64,000 bases of DNA, taken from assembly GCF_022179185.1 (NCBI RefSeq), contig NZ_BPQJ01000018.1, positions 1-64,000 on the forward strand. The letters run 5' to 3'. Shown here piece by piece: positions 25,900-34,645 of this stretch (the stretch's first letter is position 1; the number at the start of each line of letters is the position of its first letter). A model generated the notes under the pieces. It searched no databases. It saw nothing but the letters and a program-made list of their open reading frames with translations, and was not told the DNA's origin. This DNA comes from Methylobacterium frigidaeris. Its GTDB lineage: Bacteria > Pseudomonadota > Alphaproteobacteria > Rhizobiales > Beijerinckiaceae. Position numbers and translations under genes: made by a program.

Positions 25900-26553
25900 C
25901 TACCGCACCGCCAGCACCTCCACCGGCGGCCCCTGCCGGTCGGTGAATACGCCGGCGGTGAGCGGGCCGCCGAACACCGCGCCCGTATCGAGATTGGTGC
26001 GGAAGGCCCGCAATTCCGGCCGGCCGGTCGGCGTCGGGGTGTGGCCGTGCACGACGTGGCGGCCGAAATCGTGGCCCGAGGACAGGAACGGCTCGCGCAT
26101 CCACAACCGGGTCTCGCGATCGCTCGCCTCCGCCTCCCTGGCCGGGTCGAGGCCGCCATGGACGTACCAGCGCTGCGGGTCGCCGTGCAGGGTCGGCAGG
26201 GCGGCGATCCAGGCGACGACCTCCCCCGGCAGGTCGCCCGGATGCGCCACGCCGTAGGAGGCGAGCGTCGCACCCCCGCCGTTGATCCGCCACAGGCCGG
26301 GATTCGTGCCGGCGACCGCGTCGAGCAGCATCGCCTCGTGGTTGCCCATCAGGCAGGTCACCGCCTCGGGCTCGCGGGCCTGGAGGTCGCGCAGGATCGC
26401 GACGGCGCCGGCGCTGTCGGGCCCGCGGTCGATGGCATCGCCGAGGAAGACCAGGCGGCGCGGCCGTCCGGCGCGGTGGTCCTCGATCCGGGCGAGCAGG
26501 CGGGCGAGGAGGTCGGCGCGGCCGTGGACGTCGCCGATCGCGTAGGTGAGCAT
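25900..26553 (-). CDS. Metallophosphoesterase (PP1/ApaH-like serine/threonine phosphatase)
   Basis: A 217-residue calcineurin-like phosphoesterase of the bacterial PPP type. The three classic metal motifs are present: GDVHGRADLL (DxH, residues 7-9), VFLGDAIDRGPDS (GDxxDRG, near 47-53) and LMGNHEAM (GNHE, near 78-81). A later HGHTPTPTG supplies the fourth ligand histidine. It is expected to be a Mn-dependent protein phosphatase or dinucleoside polyphosphate hydrolase. The C-terminus is short, as in single-domain members. It lies 36 bases downstream of the GGDEF/EAL gene, same strand. Confidence 0.9.
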   Translation of the reverse strand: MLTYAIGDVHGRADLLARLLARIEDHRAGRPRRLVFLGDAIDRGPDSAGAVAILRDLQAREPEAVTCLMGNHEAMLLDAVAGTNPGLWRINGGGATLASYGVAHPGDLPGEVVAWIAALPTLHGDPQRWYVHGGLDPAREAEASDRETRLWMREPFLSSGHDFGRHVVHGHTPTPTGRPELRAFRTNLDTGAVFGGPLTAGVFTDRQGPPVEVLAVR

Positions 26554-26589
26554 GGCCGCCCCCTCCCATCCCGGGTGCGGCCGCTCCGG

Positions 26590-28530
26590 TCAGGCGACGG
26601 CCTGAACCGGAGGCACGGTCCGCACCACCTCGGCATCGAGGTAGCGCAGGGTGTCGGAAAAGCCCATCGGCCGGTGGAAGTGGTAGCCCTGCATCAGCAC
26701 GCAGCCGAGGCTTTGGAGCAGCCGGGCCTGATCGGCGGTCTCGATCCCCTCCACCACGCAGTCGAGATTCAGGTTGCGGGCGAGGGCCACGATCGACGTG
26801 ACGATGTCGCGGCTGGCCGGATCGGTGGTGACCTCGCTGATGAAGCTCCGGTCGATCTTGAGCTTGTCAAGGGGCAGGCGGTGGACGTAGCTCAGGGACG
26901 AGTAGCCGGTGCCGAAATCGTCGAGCGCGATGGCGATGCCGCTGGCCTTCAGCGCCTCGAGCGTGGTCTGGGCCTGCGCCACGTCCTGGATCAGCGCGGT
27001 CTCGGTCACCTCCAGGATCACCCGCCCGGACTCTAAGCCGCTCGTCCGGACGGCCGCGACGATGCCGGCGGCTGCCTGCGGCGAGGCGATGTCCGCCATC
27101 GACAGGTTGAAGGACAGGGCGACGCGGTCCGGCCAGGCCTTGGCGGCGGCGATCGCCTGGGCGAACAGCACCGCGGTGATACGGGTGATGAGGCCCGAGC
27201 GCTCGGCGATCGGCACGAACACCGCCGGGGAGACCGCGCCGAGTTCCGGGTTGGTCCAGCGCGCCAGCGCCTCGAACGCCACCGTGCGACCGCACCGTAT
27301 GTCGACGATCGGCTGGAAGACCAGACTCAGCTCCTGCACGAGATCGGCGTGGCGCAGGGCCTGCTCGATCACGCTCTGGGTGCGCAGCAGCCGCTCGTGC
27401 TCCTCGGTGAACAGCACGGCGGCGCCGCGACTGTGCGCCTTGGCGTAGTACAGGGCGTAATCCGCCCGCTCGACCAGTTGCGCGGCCTTGCGGCCCGCCT
27501 CCGGATAGGCGGCGAAGCCGATCGAGGCGCCGATCTGGGCGGTGCCGCCATGCGGCAGCCGGAATGGCACCGCCAGGGCGTCGCAGATCGCCTCGCCCGT
27601 CGTCCCCAGCGCGGCGGCGTCGCGCAGGACGAGGCCGAACTCGTCGCCGCCGAGGCGCGCCACAACGCCGGCTGCGCCCACCAGGTCCTGCAGACGCCGG
27701 GCCGTCTCCTGCAGCACCGCGTCACCGGCGCCGTGCCCGTGGGCGTCGTTCACCGGCTTGAACCCGTCGAGGTCGACGAGGCCGACGACGAACGGCCCGG
27801 CCCCGGCCTCCGCCTCGCCCGCCGCCTGGTCCAGGGAGGTGAAGAAGCTGCGGCGGTTGGGCAGCCCGGTCAGCGTATCGAGATTGGCGAGCCGCAGGTT
27901 CTCCCGGCTCAGGCGCTCGAGCTCGACCTGCTGGCCGATCAGGCGGGTGAAATCGCGATAGTAGGCGACGATCACGAACATCAGCGCGGCGCTGATGATC
28001 ACCAGGTTGAAGCCGATCGCCCGCATGACCTGATTGTCGAGACGGCTGACCTGCAGGCAGAACAGAACGGTGACGATCACCGTCACCAACAGCGCCGCCG
28101 CGCGCAGGTGCATGAGGCAGAGCACGCAGGCGATCGTGGTGGTGCCGACGTAGAACAGCACGTGCGCCCTCGCGTCGGCGTCGCCGTACTCGGAGAGCGC
28201 GATGACCCAGGCCATGAAGCCGACCGCCAGCGCGCCGGCGAGCGCAACCGTCAGCCGCAGCCTGGCAGCGATCCGGGTCTCGTTGATTGGCCGACGGCGC
28301 CGGCGCAGCCACAGCCCGAGGCGCAGGCCGCACAGGGCCAGCAGGCCGCCGAGCGGGTAGAGGGTGATCCGGTCCGGCGCGACGCCCAGATAGGTCACCG
28401 CCACGGCCGTCGAGTTGATCGCCAGGATGACATAGAGCAGCGGCACCTGGTTGTTCAGGGCCCGCATCTGCGCCCGCATCAGGTCCGGGTTCGCGGTCTC
28501 GATCCGGAACAGATCGACGATGGTCTGCAT
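26590..28530 (-). CDS. Membrane GGDEF-EAL c-di-GMP signalling protein
   Basis: A 646-residue protein from the ATG at 28530; an ATG at 28572 is also in frame. Five or six hydrophobic segments occupy residues about 30-200, followed by a short coiled region. The GGDEF motif is intact at 294-298 (ARLGGDEFG), with LTGLPNRRSF upstream. The EAL domain starts with EALAR at 420-424 and keeps DDFGTGYSSL, KIDRSFI and VEGIE. Both cyclase and phosphodiesterase activity are therefore possible. No RxxD inhibitory site precedes GGDEF at the usual distance. Such proteins set c-di-GMP levels in response to membrane signals; the signal is unknown. Confidence 0.9.
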   Translation of the reverse strand: MQTIVDLFRIETANPDLMRAQMRALNNQVPLLYVILAINSTAVAVTYLGVAPDRITLYPLGGLLALCGLRLGLWLRRRRRPINETRIAARLRLTVALAGALAVGFMAWVIALSEYGDADARAHVLFYVGTTTIACVLCLMHLRAAALLVTVIVTVLFCLQVSRLDNQVMRAIGFNLVIISAALMFVIVAYYRDFTRLIGQQVELERLSRENLRLANLDTLTGLPNRRSFFTSLDQAAGEAEAGAGPFVVGLVDLDGFKPVNDAHGHGAGDAVLQETARRLQDLVGAAGVVARLGGDEFGLVLRDAAALGTTGEAICDALAVPFRLPHGGTAQIGASIGFAAYPEAGRKAAQLVERADYALYYAKAHSRGAAVLFTEEHERLLRTQSVIEQALRHADLVQELSLVFQPIVDIRCGRTVAFEALARWTNPELGAVSPAVFVPIAERSGLITRITAVLFAQAIAAAKAWPDRVALSFNLSMADIASPQAAAGIVAAVRTSGLESGRVILEVTETALIQDVAQAQTTLEALKASGIAIALDDFGTGYSSLSYVHRLPLDKLKIDRSFISEVTTDPASRDIVTSIVALARNLNLDCVVEGIETADQARLLQSLGCVLMQGYHFHRPMGFSDTLRYLDAEVVRTVPPVQAVA

Positions 28531-28992
28531 TCTGCGCACTGCGCGTCCACCCCGTCCGGTCCAGCCGATCACGACACCGCACTCTCAGACAAAAATCACG
28601 GGCGCTTGAAGGAAAGGTTACCTCGAGGCTGCGAGTCAGCAGATGCCGGTTAGACCGTGGCCGAGTCACCGTCCTCGCGTCCCGCCGGACGGGGCCGGCA
28701 TGTGTCGCGGGGGGCGTCGCGTCGCCGGGCGGGACATCGCGCAGCCCGATACTAGAGTGAATCCTGTGCATCGGCCCGCTGCATTACTGCGGCCGCTGCG
28801 TCATCGCTAGGAATTTGTCCTTGAGAGAAGGGGACTGATCGCTACGGCAATCCGGCGCCCCGCGACACGATGCCGTCGCACCCATCCCTCCCCGGCTTTG
28901 CCTCGCGGGCCGGGTTGCGGTTTAACCCCAGGCGCGGGCCGTCGCGGCACTCTGTCCAGGCGACCGCCGGCAAAGACGGGAGACGCGATCCC
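28531..28992. other. Intergenic region between divergent genes
   Basis: About 460 bases between the divergent GGDEF/EAL and trehalose-phosphatase genes. It should hold both promoters. From 28870 an ATG-initiated in-frame extension of otsB exists, but its sequence is not family-like. No RNA gene or terminator was seen. Confidence 0.4.
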
Positions 28993-29745
28993 TTGACCGA
29001 CACCGCCTACGCCCTCTTCCTCGACTTCGACGGCACCCTCGTCGAGATCGCCCAGCGCCCCGACGGCGTCGTGGTTCCGCCCACCCTGCCGGCGGGGCTC
29101 GCGCGGCTGCGCAGCCGCCTCGGCGGGGCGCTGGCGCTGGTGACCGGGCGGCCGATCGCCACCATCGACGGCTTCCTGGATCCGGAGCGCTTCGACGTCG
29201 CCGGCCTGCACGGGGTCGAGCAGCGCCGCGGCGGCCGGGTCGTGGGCGGCGATCCGGCGGCGCATCCCGCCCTGCGCGCGGGCGTCGCCACCCTGCAGCG
29301 GGCGACCGCCGACCTCGACGGCGTGCTGATCGAGGACAAGGGCTGCTCGGTCGCGGTGCATTGGCGCCTCGCCAACGACGCCGACGCCGCGCGGGCGCAA
29401 TCCGCGGCCGCTTCGGTCGCCGGCATCCTCGGCGAGGCCTACCGGCTGCAGCAGGGCAAGGCGGTGGCCGAGATCCTGCCCGCCAGCGCCACCAAGGGCC
29501 ACGCCATCCGGGCGTTCCTGCGCGAGGCGCCCTATGCCGGCCGCCGGGCGATCTTCATCGGCGACGACCTCACCGACGAGAAGGCCTTCGCCCCGGTGAA
29601 CGAGGATGGCGGGATCTCCGTCCGGGTCGGACCCGGCGAGACGGTGGCCCGCCACCGCCTCGCCGATCCGGCAGCGGTGCGGGCCCTGCTTCTCGGCTGG
29701 GCCGAGGGCGCCGCGATCGACCCCGGATCGCTCCCGCCGGCCTGA
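28993..29745 (+). CDS. otsB: Trehalose-6-phosphate phosphatase
   Basis: A HAD-superfamily phosphatase of about 250 residues that dephosphorylates trehalose 6-phosphate to trehalose in the cytosol. Motif I is FLDFDGTLVEIA near residues 9-20. LVTGRPIATIDGFL follows, then GLHGVEQR, and motif IV is FIGDDLTDEKAF near 188-199. I chose the TTG at 28993 because GGGAG lies about 10 bases upstream and the domain begins at once. The in-frame ATG at 28870 would add 41 unrelated residues. No otsA is in the window, so the partner synthase is elsewhere. Confidence 0.85.
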   Translation: MTDTAYALFLDFDGTLVEIAQRPDGVVVPPTLPAGLARLRSRLGGALALVTGRPIATIDGFLDPERFDVAGLHGVEQRRGGRVVGGDPAAHPALRAGVATLQRATADLDGVLIEDKGCSVAVHWRLANDADAARAQSAAASVAGILGEAYRLQQGKAVAEILPASATKGHAIRAFLREAPYAGRRAIFIGDDLTDEKAFAPVNEDGGISVRVGPGETVARHRLADPAAVRALLLGWAEGAAIDPGSLPPA

Positions 29746-29815
29746 GACGCCTATCCGCCGGCCCGGCAATGCCCTAACTCGGGTCCCGACGTCACGCACA
29801 GGAACGATCCCGTCG

Positions 29816-30238
29816 ATGCGCCGTTCGCCCTTCTACCTTGTCGGAGCCCTCACGATCGCCATGACCGCATCAGCTTCCGCCGACTCGTTCGTCACCGCCC
29901 CGTCCGGCCTCAAGTACAAGGACGAGGTGGTCGGCACCGGTCCGCAGCCGAAGACCGGCCAGACCGTCAGCGTCCACTATACCGGCTGGCTCTACCAGGA
30001 CGGCAAGAAGGGCGCGAAGTTCGACAGCTCGCTCGACCGCAAGCAGCCGCTGAACTTCGCGGTCGGCACCGGCCAGGTCATCAAGGGCTGGGACGAGGGC
30101 CTGTCGACCATGAAGGTCGGCGGCAAGCGCACCCTCGTCATCCCGCCCGACCTCGGCTACGGCGCCCGCGGCGCCGGCGGCGTGATCCCGCCGAACGCCA
30201 CGCTGATGTTCGACGTCGAGCTGCTGGGCGTGCGCTGA
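29816..30238 (+). CDS. FKBP-type peptidyl-prolyl cis-trans isomerase, exported
   Basis: A 140-residue protein: a signal peptide (YLVGALTIAMTASASA, cleavage near residue 21) followed by one complete FKBP domain. Conserved features: TVSVHYTGWLYQDGKKGAKFDSS, FAVGTGQVIKGWDEGLSTMKVGGKRTLVIPPDLGYGARG, and VIPPNATLMFDVELL. It catalyses proline isomerisation in periplasmic folding. ATG 29816 was chosen over upstream in-frame starts because it begins the signal peptide. A repeat element follows the gene. Confidence 0.9.
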   Translation: MRRSPFYLVGALTIAMTASASADSFVTAPSGLKYKDEVVGTGPQPKTGQTVSVHYTGWLYQDGKKGAKFDSSLDRKQPLNFAVGTGQVIKGWDEGLSTMKVGGKRTLVIPPDLGYGARGAGGVIPPNATLMFDVELLGVR

Positions 30239-30274
30239 GCGCCGTTCGCTCGGAAATGGACTGACATCCTCCGC

Positions 30275-30418
30275 GTCATCCCGGGGCTCTCCGAAGGCGA
30301 GAGCCCGGGACCCGGAACCGCTGAGGGTGAAGAACCGAGCGAAACGCTCGGGGCCGTCTCCGGCCAACACCTGCGCGCCTGGATCCCGGGCTCCGCCGCT
30401 TTCGCGGCCCCGGATGAC
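30275..30418. repeat. REP-like palindromic intergenic element
   Basis: A 144-base imperfect inverted repeat between the FKBP gene and livF, which are convergent. Its left end GTCATCCCGGGGC pairs with GGCCCCGGATGAC at the right end. Inside, GAGCCCGGGACCC (about 30300) pairs with GGATCCCGGGCTC (about 30390), so it can form a long nested hairpin. It may serve as a bidirectional terminator or be one copy of a dispersed family. Confidence 0.7.
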
Positions 30419-30473
30419 CCGGCGGGTGTGTCGGCCTGAGCGCAGAGCCGGCCCGGGCTCTCCAAAACGAATC

Positions 30474-31214
30474 CTACACCTCCAGCCACTCCCGCCGCAC
30501 CGCCTCGTTGGCCGACAGCGCGGCCGGCGTGCCCTCGAACACCACGTGGCCGTGGCCCATCACGTAGAGCCGCTGTGACAGCTTGAGGGCGATGGTCAGC
30601 TTCTGCTCGACCAGCAGCACCGACACGCCGCGGGCGGCGATCTCGCCGATCATCTCGGCGACCCGGGCAACCATCTGGGGCGACAGCCCTTCCGTCGGCT
30701 CGTCGATCATGATGAGGTCGGGGTCGCCCATCAGCGTGCGGCAGATCGTGAGCATCTGCTGCTCGCCGCCCGAGAGCACGCCGCCGGGGGTGTCGATCCG
30801 CTCCTCCAGCCGCGGGAAGAGCCGGAAGATGTCGGCGTAGGACCAACGCCCGCCGCGCTTTCCGCTCTTCTCGCCGAGCGCCAGGTTCTGCCGCACCGTG
30901 AGCTTGGGGAAGATCGCCCGCTCCTCCGGCACGTAGCCGAGGCCGCGGCGGGCGACCGTGTAGGGCTTGAGACCCGCGATCGGCTGGCCCTTGAAGCGGA
31001 TCTGCCCGCGGGGCGGCACGTCGCCCATGATCGCCTTCAGGGTGGTGGAGCGCCCGACGCCGTTGCGGCCGAGGATCGACACGATCTCCCCGGCCCCGAC
31101 CCGGAAGCTCACCCCCTGGAGGATGTGGCTCTTGCCGTAATAGGCGTGCAGGTCCTCGACCTCGAGGAGGGCGGGCGCCGGGCCGGCTGCCGGCATCGCG
31201 AGGGCGGCGCTCAC
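30474..31214 (-). CDS. livF: Branched-chain amino acid ABC transporter ATP-binding protein LivF
   Basis: A 246-residue ATPase of the LivF class. The GTG start at 31214 overlaps the livG stop (GTGA), and the domain begins just after it (LLEVEDLHAYYGKSHILQG). The signature VLSGGEQQMLTICRTLM and Walker B DLIMIDEPTEGL are normal. In the P-loop the sequence is GRNGVGRSTT: the usually invariant Walker A lysine is arginine. It is the last gene of the livKHMGF operon and forms the cytosolic motor with LivG. Confidence 0.9.
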   Translation of the reverse strand: MSAALAMPAAGPAPALLEVEDLHAYYGKSHILQGVSFRVGAGEIVSILGRNGVGRSTTLKAIMGDVPPRGQIRFKGQPIAGLKPYTVARRGLGYVPEERAIFPKLTVRQNLALGEKSGKRGGRWSYADIFRLFPRLEERIDTPGGVLSGGEQQMLTICRTLMGDPDLIMIDEPTEGLSPQMVARVAEMIGEIAARGVSVLLVEQKLTIALKLSQRLYVMGHGHVVFEGTPAALSANEAVRREWLEV

Positions 31215-31987
31215 GCGGCCTCCTCCCCGGTGGCGACGCCCAGATAGGCTTCCTGCACGGCGCGGTTCTCCCGGATGCGGGCGGGCGTATCGGTGGCGAT
31301 GATCCGGCCGTAGACCAGCACCGAGATGCGGTCGGCCAGCCCGAACACCACCGCCATGTCGTGCTCGACCATCACGAGCGTGCGCCCGGTCGTGACCTCG
31401 CGGATCAGCTGGGTCGCGTGCTCGCTCTCGCTGTGGCTCATCCCGGCCATCGGCTCGTCGAGGAGGATGACCCGGGCGTCGCTCGCGATGGCGATGCCGA
31501 TCTCGAGGGCCCGCTGCTCGGCATAGGCGAGCAGCCCCGCCGCCACGGAGGCGCGGTGGCCGAGGCGGATGCGCGACAGGATCTCCTCGGTGCGCTCGGC
31601 CACGCCGGGCAGGCTCTCGACGCCGCGCCAGAAGGACGGGCCGTGGCCCATCGCCCGCAGCACGGCGCAGCGCACGTTCTCCCACACGCTGAGCTTGGGG
31701 AAGATGTTGGTGACCTGGAAGCTGCGGGCGAGGCCGGCCCGGTTGATCGCCGCCGGGCGCCAGCCGGTGATGTCCCGACCCTCGAGCCGGATCGTGCCGC
31801 TGGTCGGCGCGAACCGGCCGCTGATGAGGTGGAACAAGGTCGACTTGCCGGCGCCGTTCGGCCCGATGATGGCGTGGCGCTCGCCCACCGGCACGGAGAG
31901 GTCGACGCCGTTGATGATCTTGGCCGGGCCGAAGCTCTTGTGGACGCCGGTCAGCTCGATCGCGGGACTCGTGCTCGCGGGGCTCAT
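31211..31987 (-). CDS. livG: Branched-chain amino acid ABC transporter ATP-binding protein LivG
   Basis: A 258-residue ATPase of the LivG class. Walker A is canonical (GPNGAGKSTLFHLISG). The long LivG insert (GLARSFQVTNIFPKLSVWENVRCAVL) and Walker B DARVILLDEPMAGM are present. The signature region is degenerate (AGLLAYAEQRALEIG, where LSYGEQR is usual). It overlaps livM upstream and livF downstream by 4 bases. Together with LivF it powers uptake. Confidence 0.92.
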   Translation of the reverse strand: MSPASTSPAIELTGVHKSFGPAKIINGVDLSVPVGERHAIIGPNGAGKSTLFHLISGRFAPTSGTIRLEGRDITGWRPAAINRAGLARSFQVTNIFPKLSVWENVRCAVLRAMGHGPSFWRGVESLPGVAERTEEILSRIRLGHRASVAAGLLAYAEQRALEIGIAIASDARVILLDEPMAGMSHSESEHATQLIREVTTGRTLVMVEHDMAVVFGLADRISVLVYGRIIATDTPARIRENRAVQEAYLGVATGEEAA

Positions 31988-33312
31988 GCCAGCTTCTCCT
32001 TGGCGGCGGCGGAGGCCTCATCCCAGGCGGCCGCCACCCGCGGCAGCACGGCGCGCAAGGCGAGCGCCCCCCCGGCCGCCATCGCGCCGGCCACACACCA
32101 GGGCAGGATGTGGGCGGCATCGAGCGGAATGCCGACGAGGCTCATCTCGGTGCCGTCGTTCGCCTTGACCAGCACCCGGAACGCCATCTCGATCAGCGCG
32201 ATTGCTCCCGCCAGCATGGCCAGGAACGGACCCAGCGCCAGGAGGTAGGCCGGCAGGAGACGGTGGGCGGTGCCGGCGCGCAGGACCGGGCCGTGCATGA
32301 GGGCGAGGCCGGCGATGCCGCCGGGGGCGAACATCACGATGGCGATGAACAGGAGCCCGAAATAGAGCTGCCAGACCTCCGTCAGGTCGCTGAGCGAGAC
32401 CTGGAGCAGCGTCACCGCCACCGCGCCGACGACCGGGCCGATGAAGGTGCCGATGCCGCCGATGAAGGTCGCGAGCAGCACCACGCCGGATTGGTGCACC
32501 CCGAGATAGGCCGAGTTCGCGATCTCGAAGTTGATCGCCGCGAGGGCGCCGGCGACGCCGGCGAACAGGGCCGAGAGGCAGAAGGCGGTGCTGCGGATCG
32601 CCTGCGGCTCGTAGCCCAGGAACTCGACGCGCTCCGGGTTCTCCCGCACCGCGTTGCACAGGCGCCCGAGCGGGGTGCGGGTGATCGCGTACATCGCGAG
32701 GGCGCAGATCAGGCACCAGGCGGCGATGAGATAGTAGACCTGGATCTGCGGACCGAAGCTGAGATCGAACAGGCGCAGCATCTTGGTGCGGTTGGCGGTG
32801 ATGCCCTCCTCGCCGCCGAAGAAGCTGTGCAGGATGTGCGAGCCCGAGGCCACCAGCTCGCAGATGCCGAGGGAGATCATGGCGAAGACGGTGCCGGCGC
32901 GCCGGGTCGAGATCCGGGCGAACAGGATCCCGAAGGCGAGGCCGGCGAGCCCGCCGACCACCGGCATCAGCGGCAGCGGCACCGGCAGGCGCAGCGACGC
33001 CACGAGGTTCATCGCATGGACGGTGAAGAAGGCGGCGAGGCCGTAATAGACCGCGTGGCCGAAGGACAGGAGCCCGGTCTGGCCGAGCAGCATGTTGTAG
33101 GACAGGGAGAACACCACCATGATGCCCATCAGGCTCATCATGGTCAGCGCGGTGCCGCTGGTGAAGACCAGCGGCGCCGCGACCAGGATCCCGGCGGCCA
33201 CGAGCCAGGGCAGCACCTGGGCAACGGCGCCTGCGCCCCGCGGGCGGATCGACGGGCGGGCGCCGGCCTGCGCCAAAGTCCCGGACGGCGCGATGTCGGC
33301 AAGATCGCTCAT
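31984..33312 (-). CDS. livM: Branched-chain amino acid ABC transporter permease LivM
   Basis: A 442-residue inner-membrane permease of the LivM class with about ten hydrophobic segments. The conserved SYNMLLGQTGLLSFGHAVYYGLAAF is near residues 70-95, and the EAA-like loop ENPERVEFLGYEPQAIRSTAFCLSALFAGVAGAL is near 215-245. It is longer than typical LivM (about 330-420) because of an extra hydrophobic C-terminal region (YLLALGPFLAMLAGAIALIEMAFRVL and after). It overlaps livH upstream and livG downstream by 4 bases. Confidence 0.9.
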   Translation of the reverse strand: MSDLADIAPSGTLAQAGARPSIRPRGAGAVAQVLPWLVAAGILVAAPLVFTSGTALTMMSLMGIMVVFSLSYNMLLGQTGLLSFGHAVYYGLAAFFTVHAMNLVASLRLPVPLPLMPVVGGLAGLAFGILFARISTRRAGTVFAMISLGICELVASGSHILHSFFGGEEGITANRTKMLRLFDLSFGPQIQVYYLIAAWCLICALAMYAITRTPLGRLCNAVRENPERVEFLGYEPQAIRSTAFCLSALFAGVAGALAAINFEIANSAYLGVHQSGVVLLATFIGGIGTFIGPVVGAVAVTLLQVSLSDLTEVWQLYFGLLFIAIVMFAPGGIAGLALMHGPVLRAGTAHRLLPAYLLALGPFLAMLAGAIALIEMAFRVLVKANDGTEMSLVGIPLDAAHILPWCVAGAMAAGGALALRAVLPRVAAAWDEASAAAKEKLA

Positions 33313-34262
33313 GCTTCGCGGTTCCCGAGCAGGCCGGTCGGCCGCGCGATCAGCACGAGGACCAGCAGGAGATAGGGGATGATCGGCCCGATCTGGGCGA
33401 TCGTCACGGTCCAGAGGTCGCCGAGCACGCCGCCCGACGGCGCGGCGTCGATGCCGACGGCCTGGAAGACGCTGGCGACCGAGACGTCGAGCGAGATGGC
33501 GAAGGTCTGGACCAGCCCGATCAGGAGCGAGGCCGCGAAGGCGCCGGTGAGCGAGCCGAGGCCGCCGACCACCACCACCACGAACAGGATCGGCCCGAGC
33601 AGGCCCGCCATGTTGGCCTGGGTCACCAGAGCCGGCCCGGCGATGACGCCCGCCACCGCGGCGAGGCCGGTGCCGACGCCGAAAACCAGCATGAACACCT
33701 TGGGCACGTCGTGGCCGAGCATCGCCACCATGTTGGGGTGGGTGAGCGCCGCCTGGATGATCAGCCCGACCCGGGTGCGCGTCAGGGCGGTCAGCAGGGC
33801 GATGAAGATCACCACCGAGATCACCAGCATGAACAGCTTGTAGGCCGGATAGTTGGTGCCGAACACCGTGAAGGCCGGGAAGTCGAGGACGGCCGGGACC
33901 CGGTAGTCGACCGGCAGCTTGCCCCAGACCATCTGCACCACCTCCTCGATCACGTAGGCGAGGCCGAAGGTGAAGAGGAGTTCCGGCACGTGGCCGTGGC
34001 GGTGGACGTTGCGCAGGCCGTAGCGCTCGACGAGCGCCCCGATCCCGCCGACCACCACCGGCGCGACGACGAGGCCGACCCAGAAGCCGGTGAAGCGGCT
34101 GATCTGGTAGCCGAAGAAGGCGCCCAGCATGTAGAAGCTGGCATGGGCGAAGTTGAGCACGCCCATCATGCTGAAGATCAGCGTGAGGCCGCTCGCCATC
34201 AGGAAGAGCAGCATCCCGTAGAGCACGCCGTTCAGCGTCGAGATGATGACGAGTTCGAGCAC
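33309..34262 (-). CDS. livH: Branched-chain amino acid ABC transporter permease LivH
   Basis: A 317-residue inner-membrane permease of the LivH class. The family start NGVLYGMLLFLMASGLTLIFSMMGVLNFAHASFYMLGAF lies near residues 10-50, and VGGLGSLTGAFAASLLIGLVQTF near 230-255. Eight or so hydrophobic segments are visible. It is separated from livK by 383 bases that carry a long palindrome and tandem repeats, whereas the remaining genes of the operon overlap. Confidence 0.9.
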   Translation of the reverse strand: MLELVIISTLNGVLYGMLLFLMASGLTLIFSMMGVLNFAHASFYMLGAFFGYQISRFTGFWVGLVVAPVVVGGIGALVERYGLRNVHRHGHVPELLFTFGLAYVIEEVVQMVWGKLPVDYRVPAVLDFPAFTVFGTNYPAYKLFMLVISVVIFIALLTALTRTRVGLIIQAALTHPNMVAMLGHDVPKVFMLVFGVGTGLAAVAGVIAGPALVTQANMAGLLGPILFVVVVVGGLGSLTGAFAASLLIGLVQTFAISLDVSVASVFQAVGIDAAPSGGVLGDLWTVTIAQIGPIIPYLLLVLVLIARPTGLLGNREA

Positions 34263-34362
34263 GCGGGGTCTCCTGCCGGTGCGAGGCGCCGGGGCCGAAC
34301 CCGGGCCCGGGGTGGCGGGGACGGCGGGGGCGGCCCCGCCAGCCTCAAGTCATTTCGGCCTC

Positions 34363-34534
34363 GCCCTGTCCCGGACGGCTGGAGCGTCAGCGGAAGGAGA
34401 TCCGGGATCCAGGAGAGAAGTGCCGCGAAGCGGCTCTGCATGCTGCAATGGCGCAGACACACGGTCGCTTCGCGAAATTTTACAGCCGGCTCCCGGATCT
34501 CCTTCCGCTACGCTTCAATCGTCCGGGAAAGGGC
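34363..34534. repeat. 172-base imperfect palindrome between livK and livH
   Basis: The left arm (34363-34407) and right arm (34491-34534) are reverse complements at about 40 of 44 positions with one 1-base gap. The inner 19 bases (34389-34407 against 34491-34509) pair perfectly. Inside, CGCGAAGCG (34424-34432) pairs with CGCTTCGCG (34466-34474). The whole element can fold as one long hairpin in RNA from either strand. It lies between livK and livH on the operon transcript. It may be a dispersed MITE/REP-like sequence and could lower livH expression relative to livK or protect the livK 3' end. Confidence 0.85.
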
Positions 34535-34542
34535 CGTTCAGT

Positions 34543-34598
34543 CCAGAAAACTCGCGCCGGAAAACTCGCGCCAGAAAATTCGCGCCAGAAAATTCGCG
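34543..34598. repeat. Four tandem 14-base repeats downstream of livK
   Basis: Four head-to-tail copies of a 14-base unit, CC(A/G)GAAAA(C/T)TCGCG, starting at 34543, 34557, 34571 and 34585. The last two are identical. The array begins 47 bases beyond the livK stop and abuts the long palindrome. No coding function was seen. Confidence 0.9.
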
Positions 34599-34645
34599 CG
34601 ACGTGAAGCGGCACCCCGTCGGTCCAGGGCGCCGCCCCCTTCCCC

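Noticed and set aside
31215..32120. Upstream extension of the LivF frame
   Set aside because: It overlaps livG and livM in another frame; LivF homology starts just after the GTG at 31214.
34263..34645. CRISPR-like array suggested by the four 14-base tandem units
   Set aside because: Units are contiguous with no spacers and far too short for CRISPR repeats; no cas gene is present.
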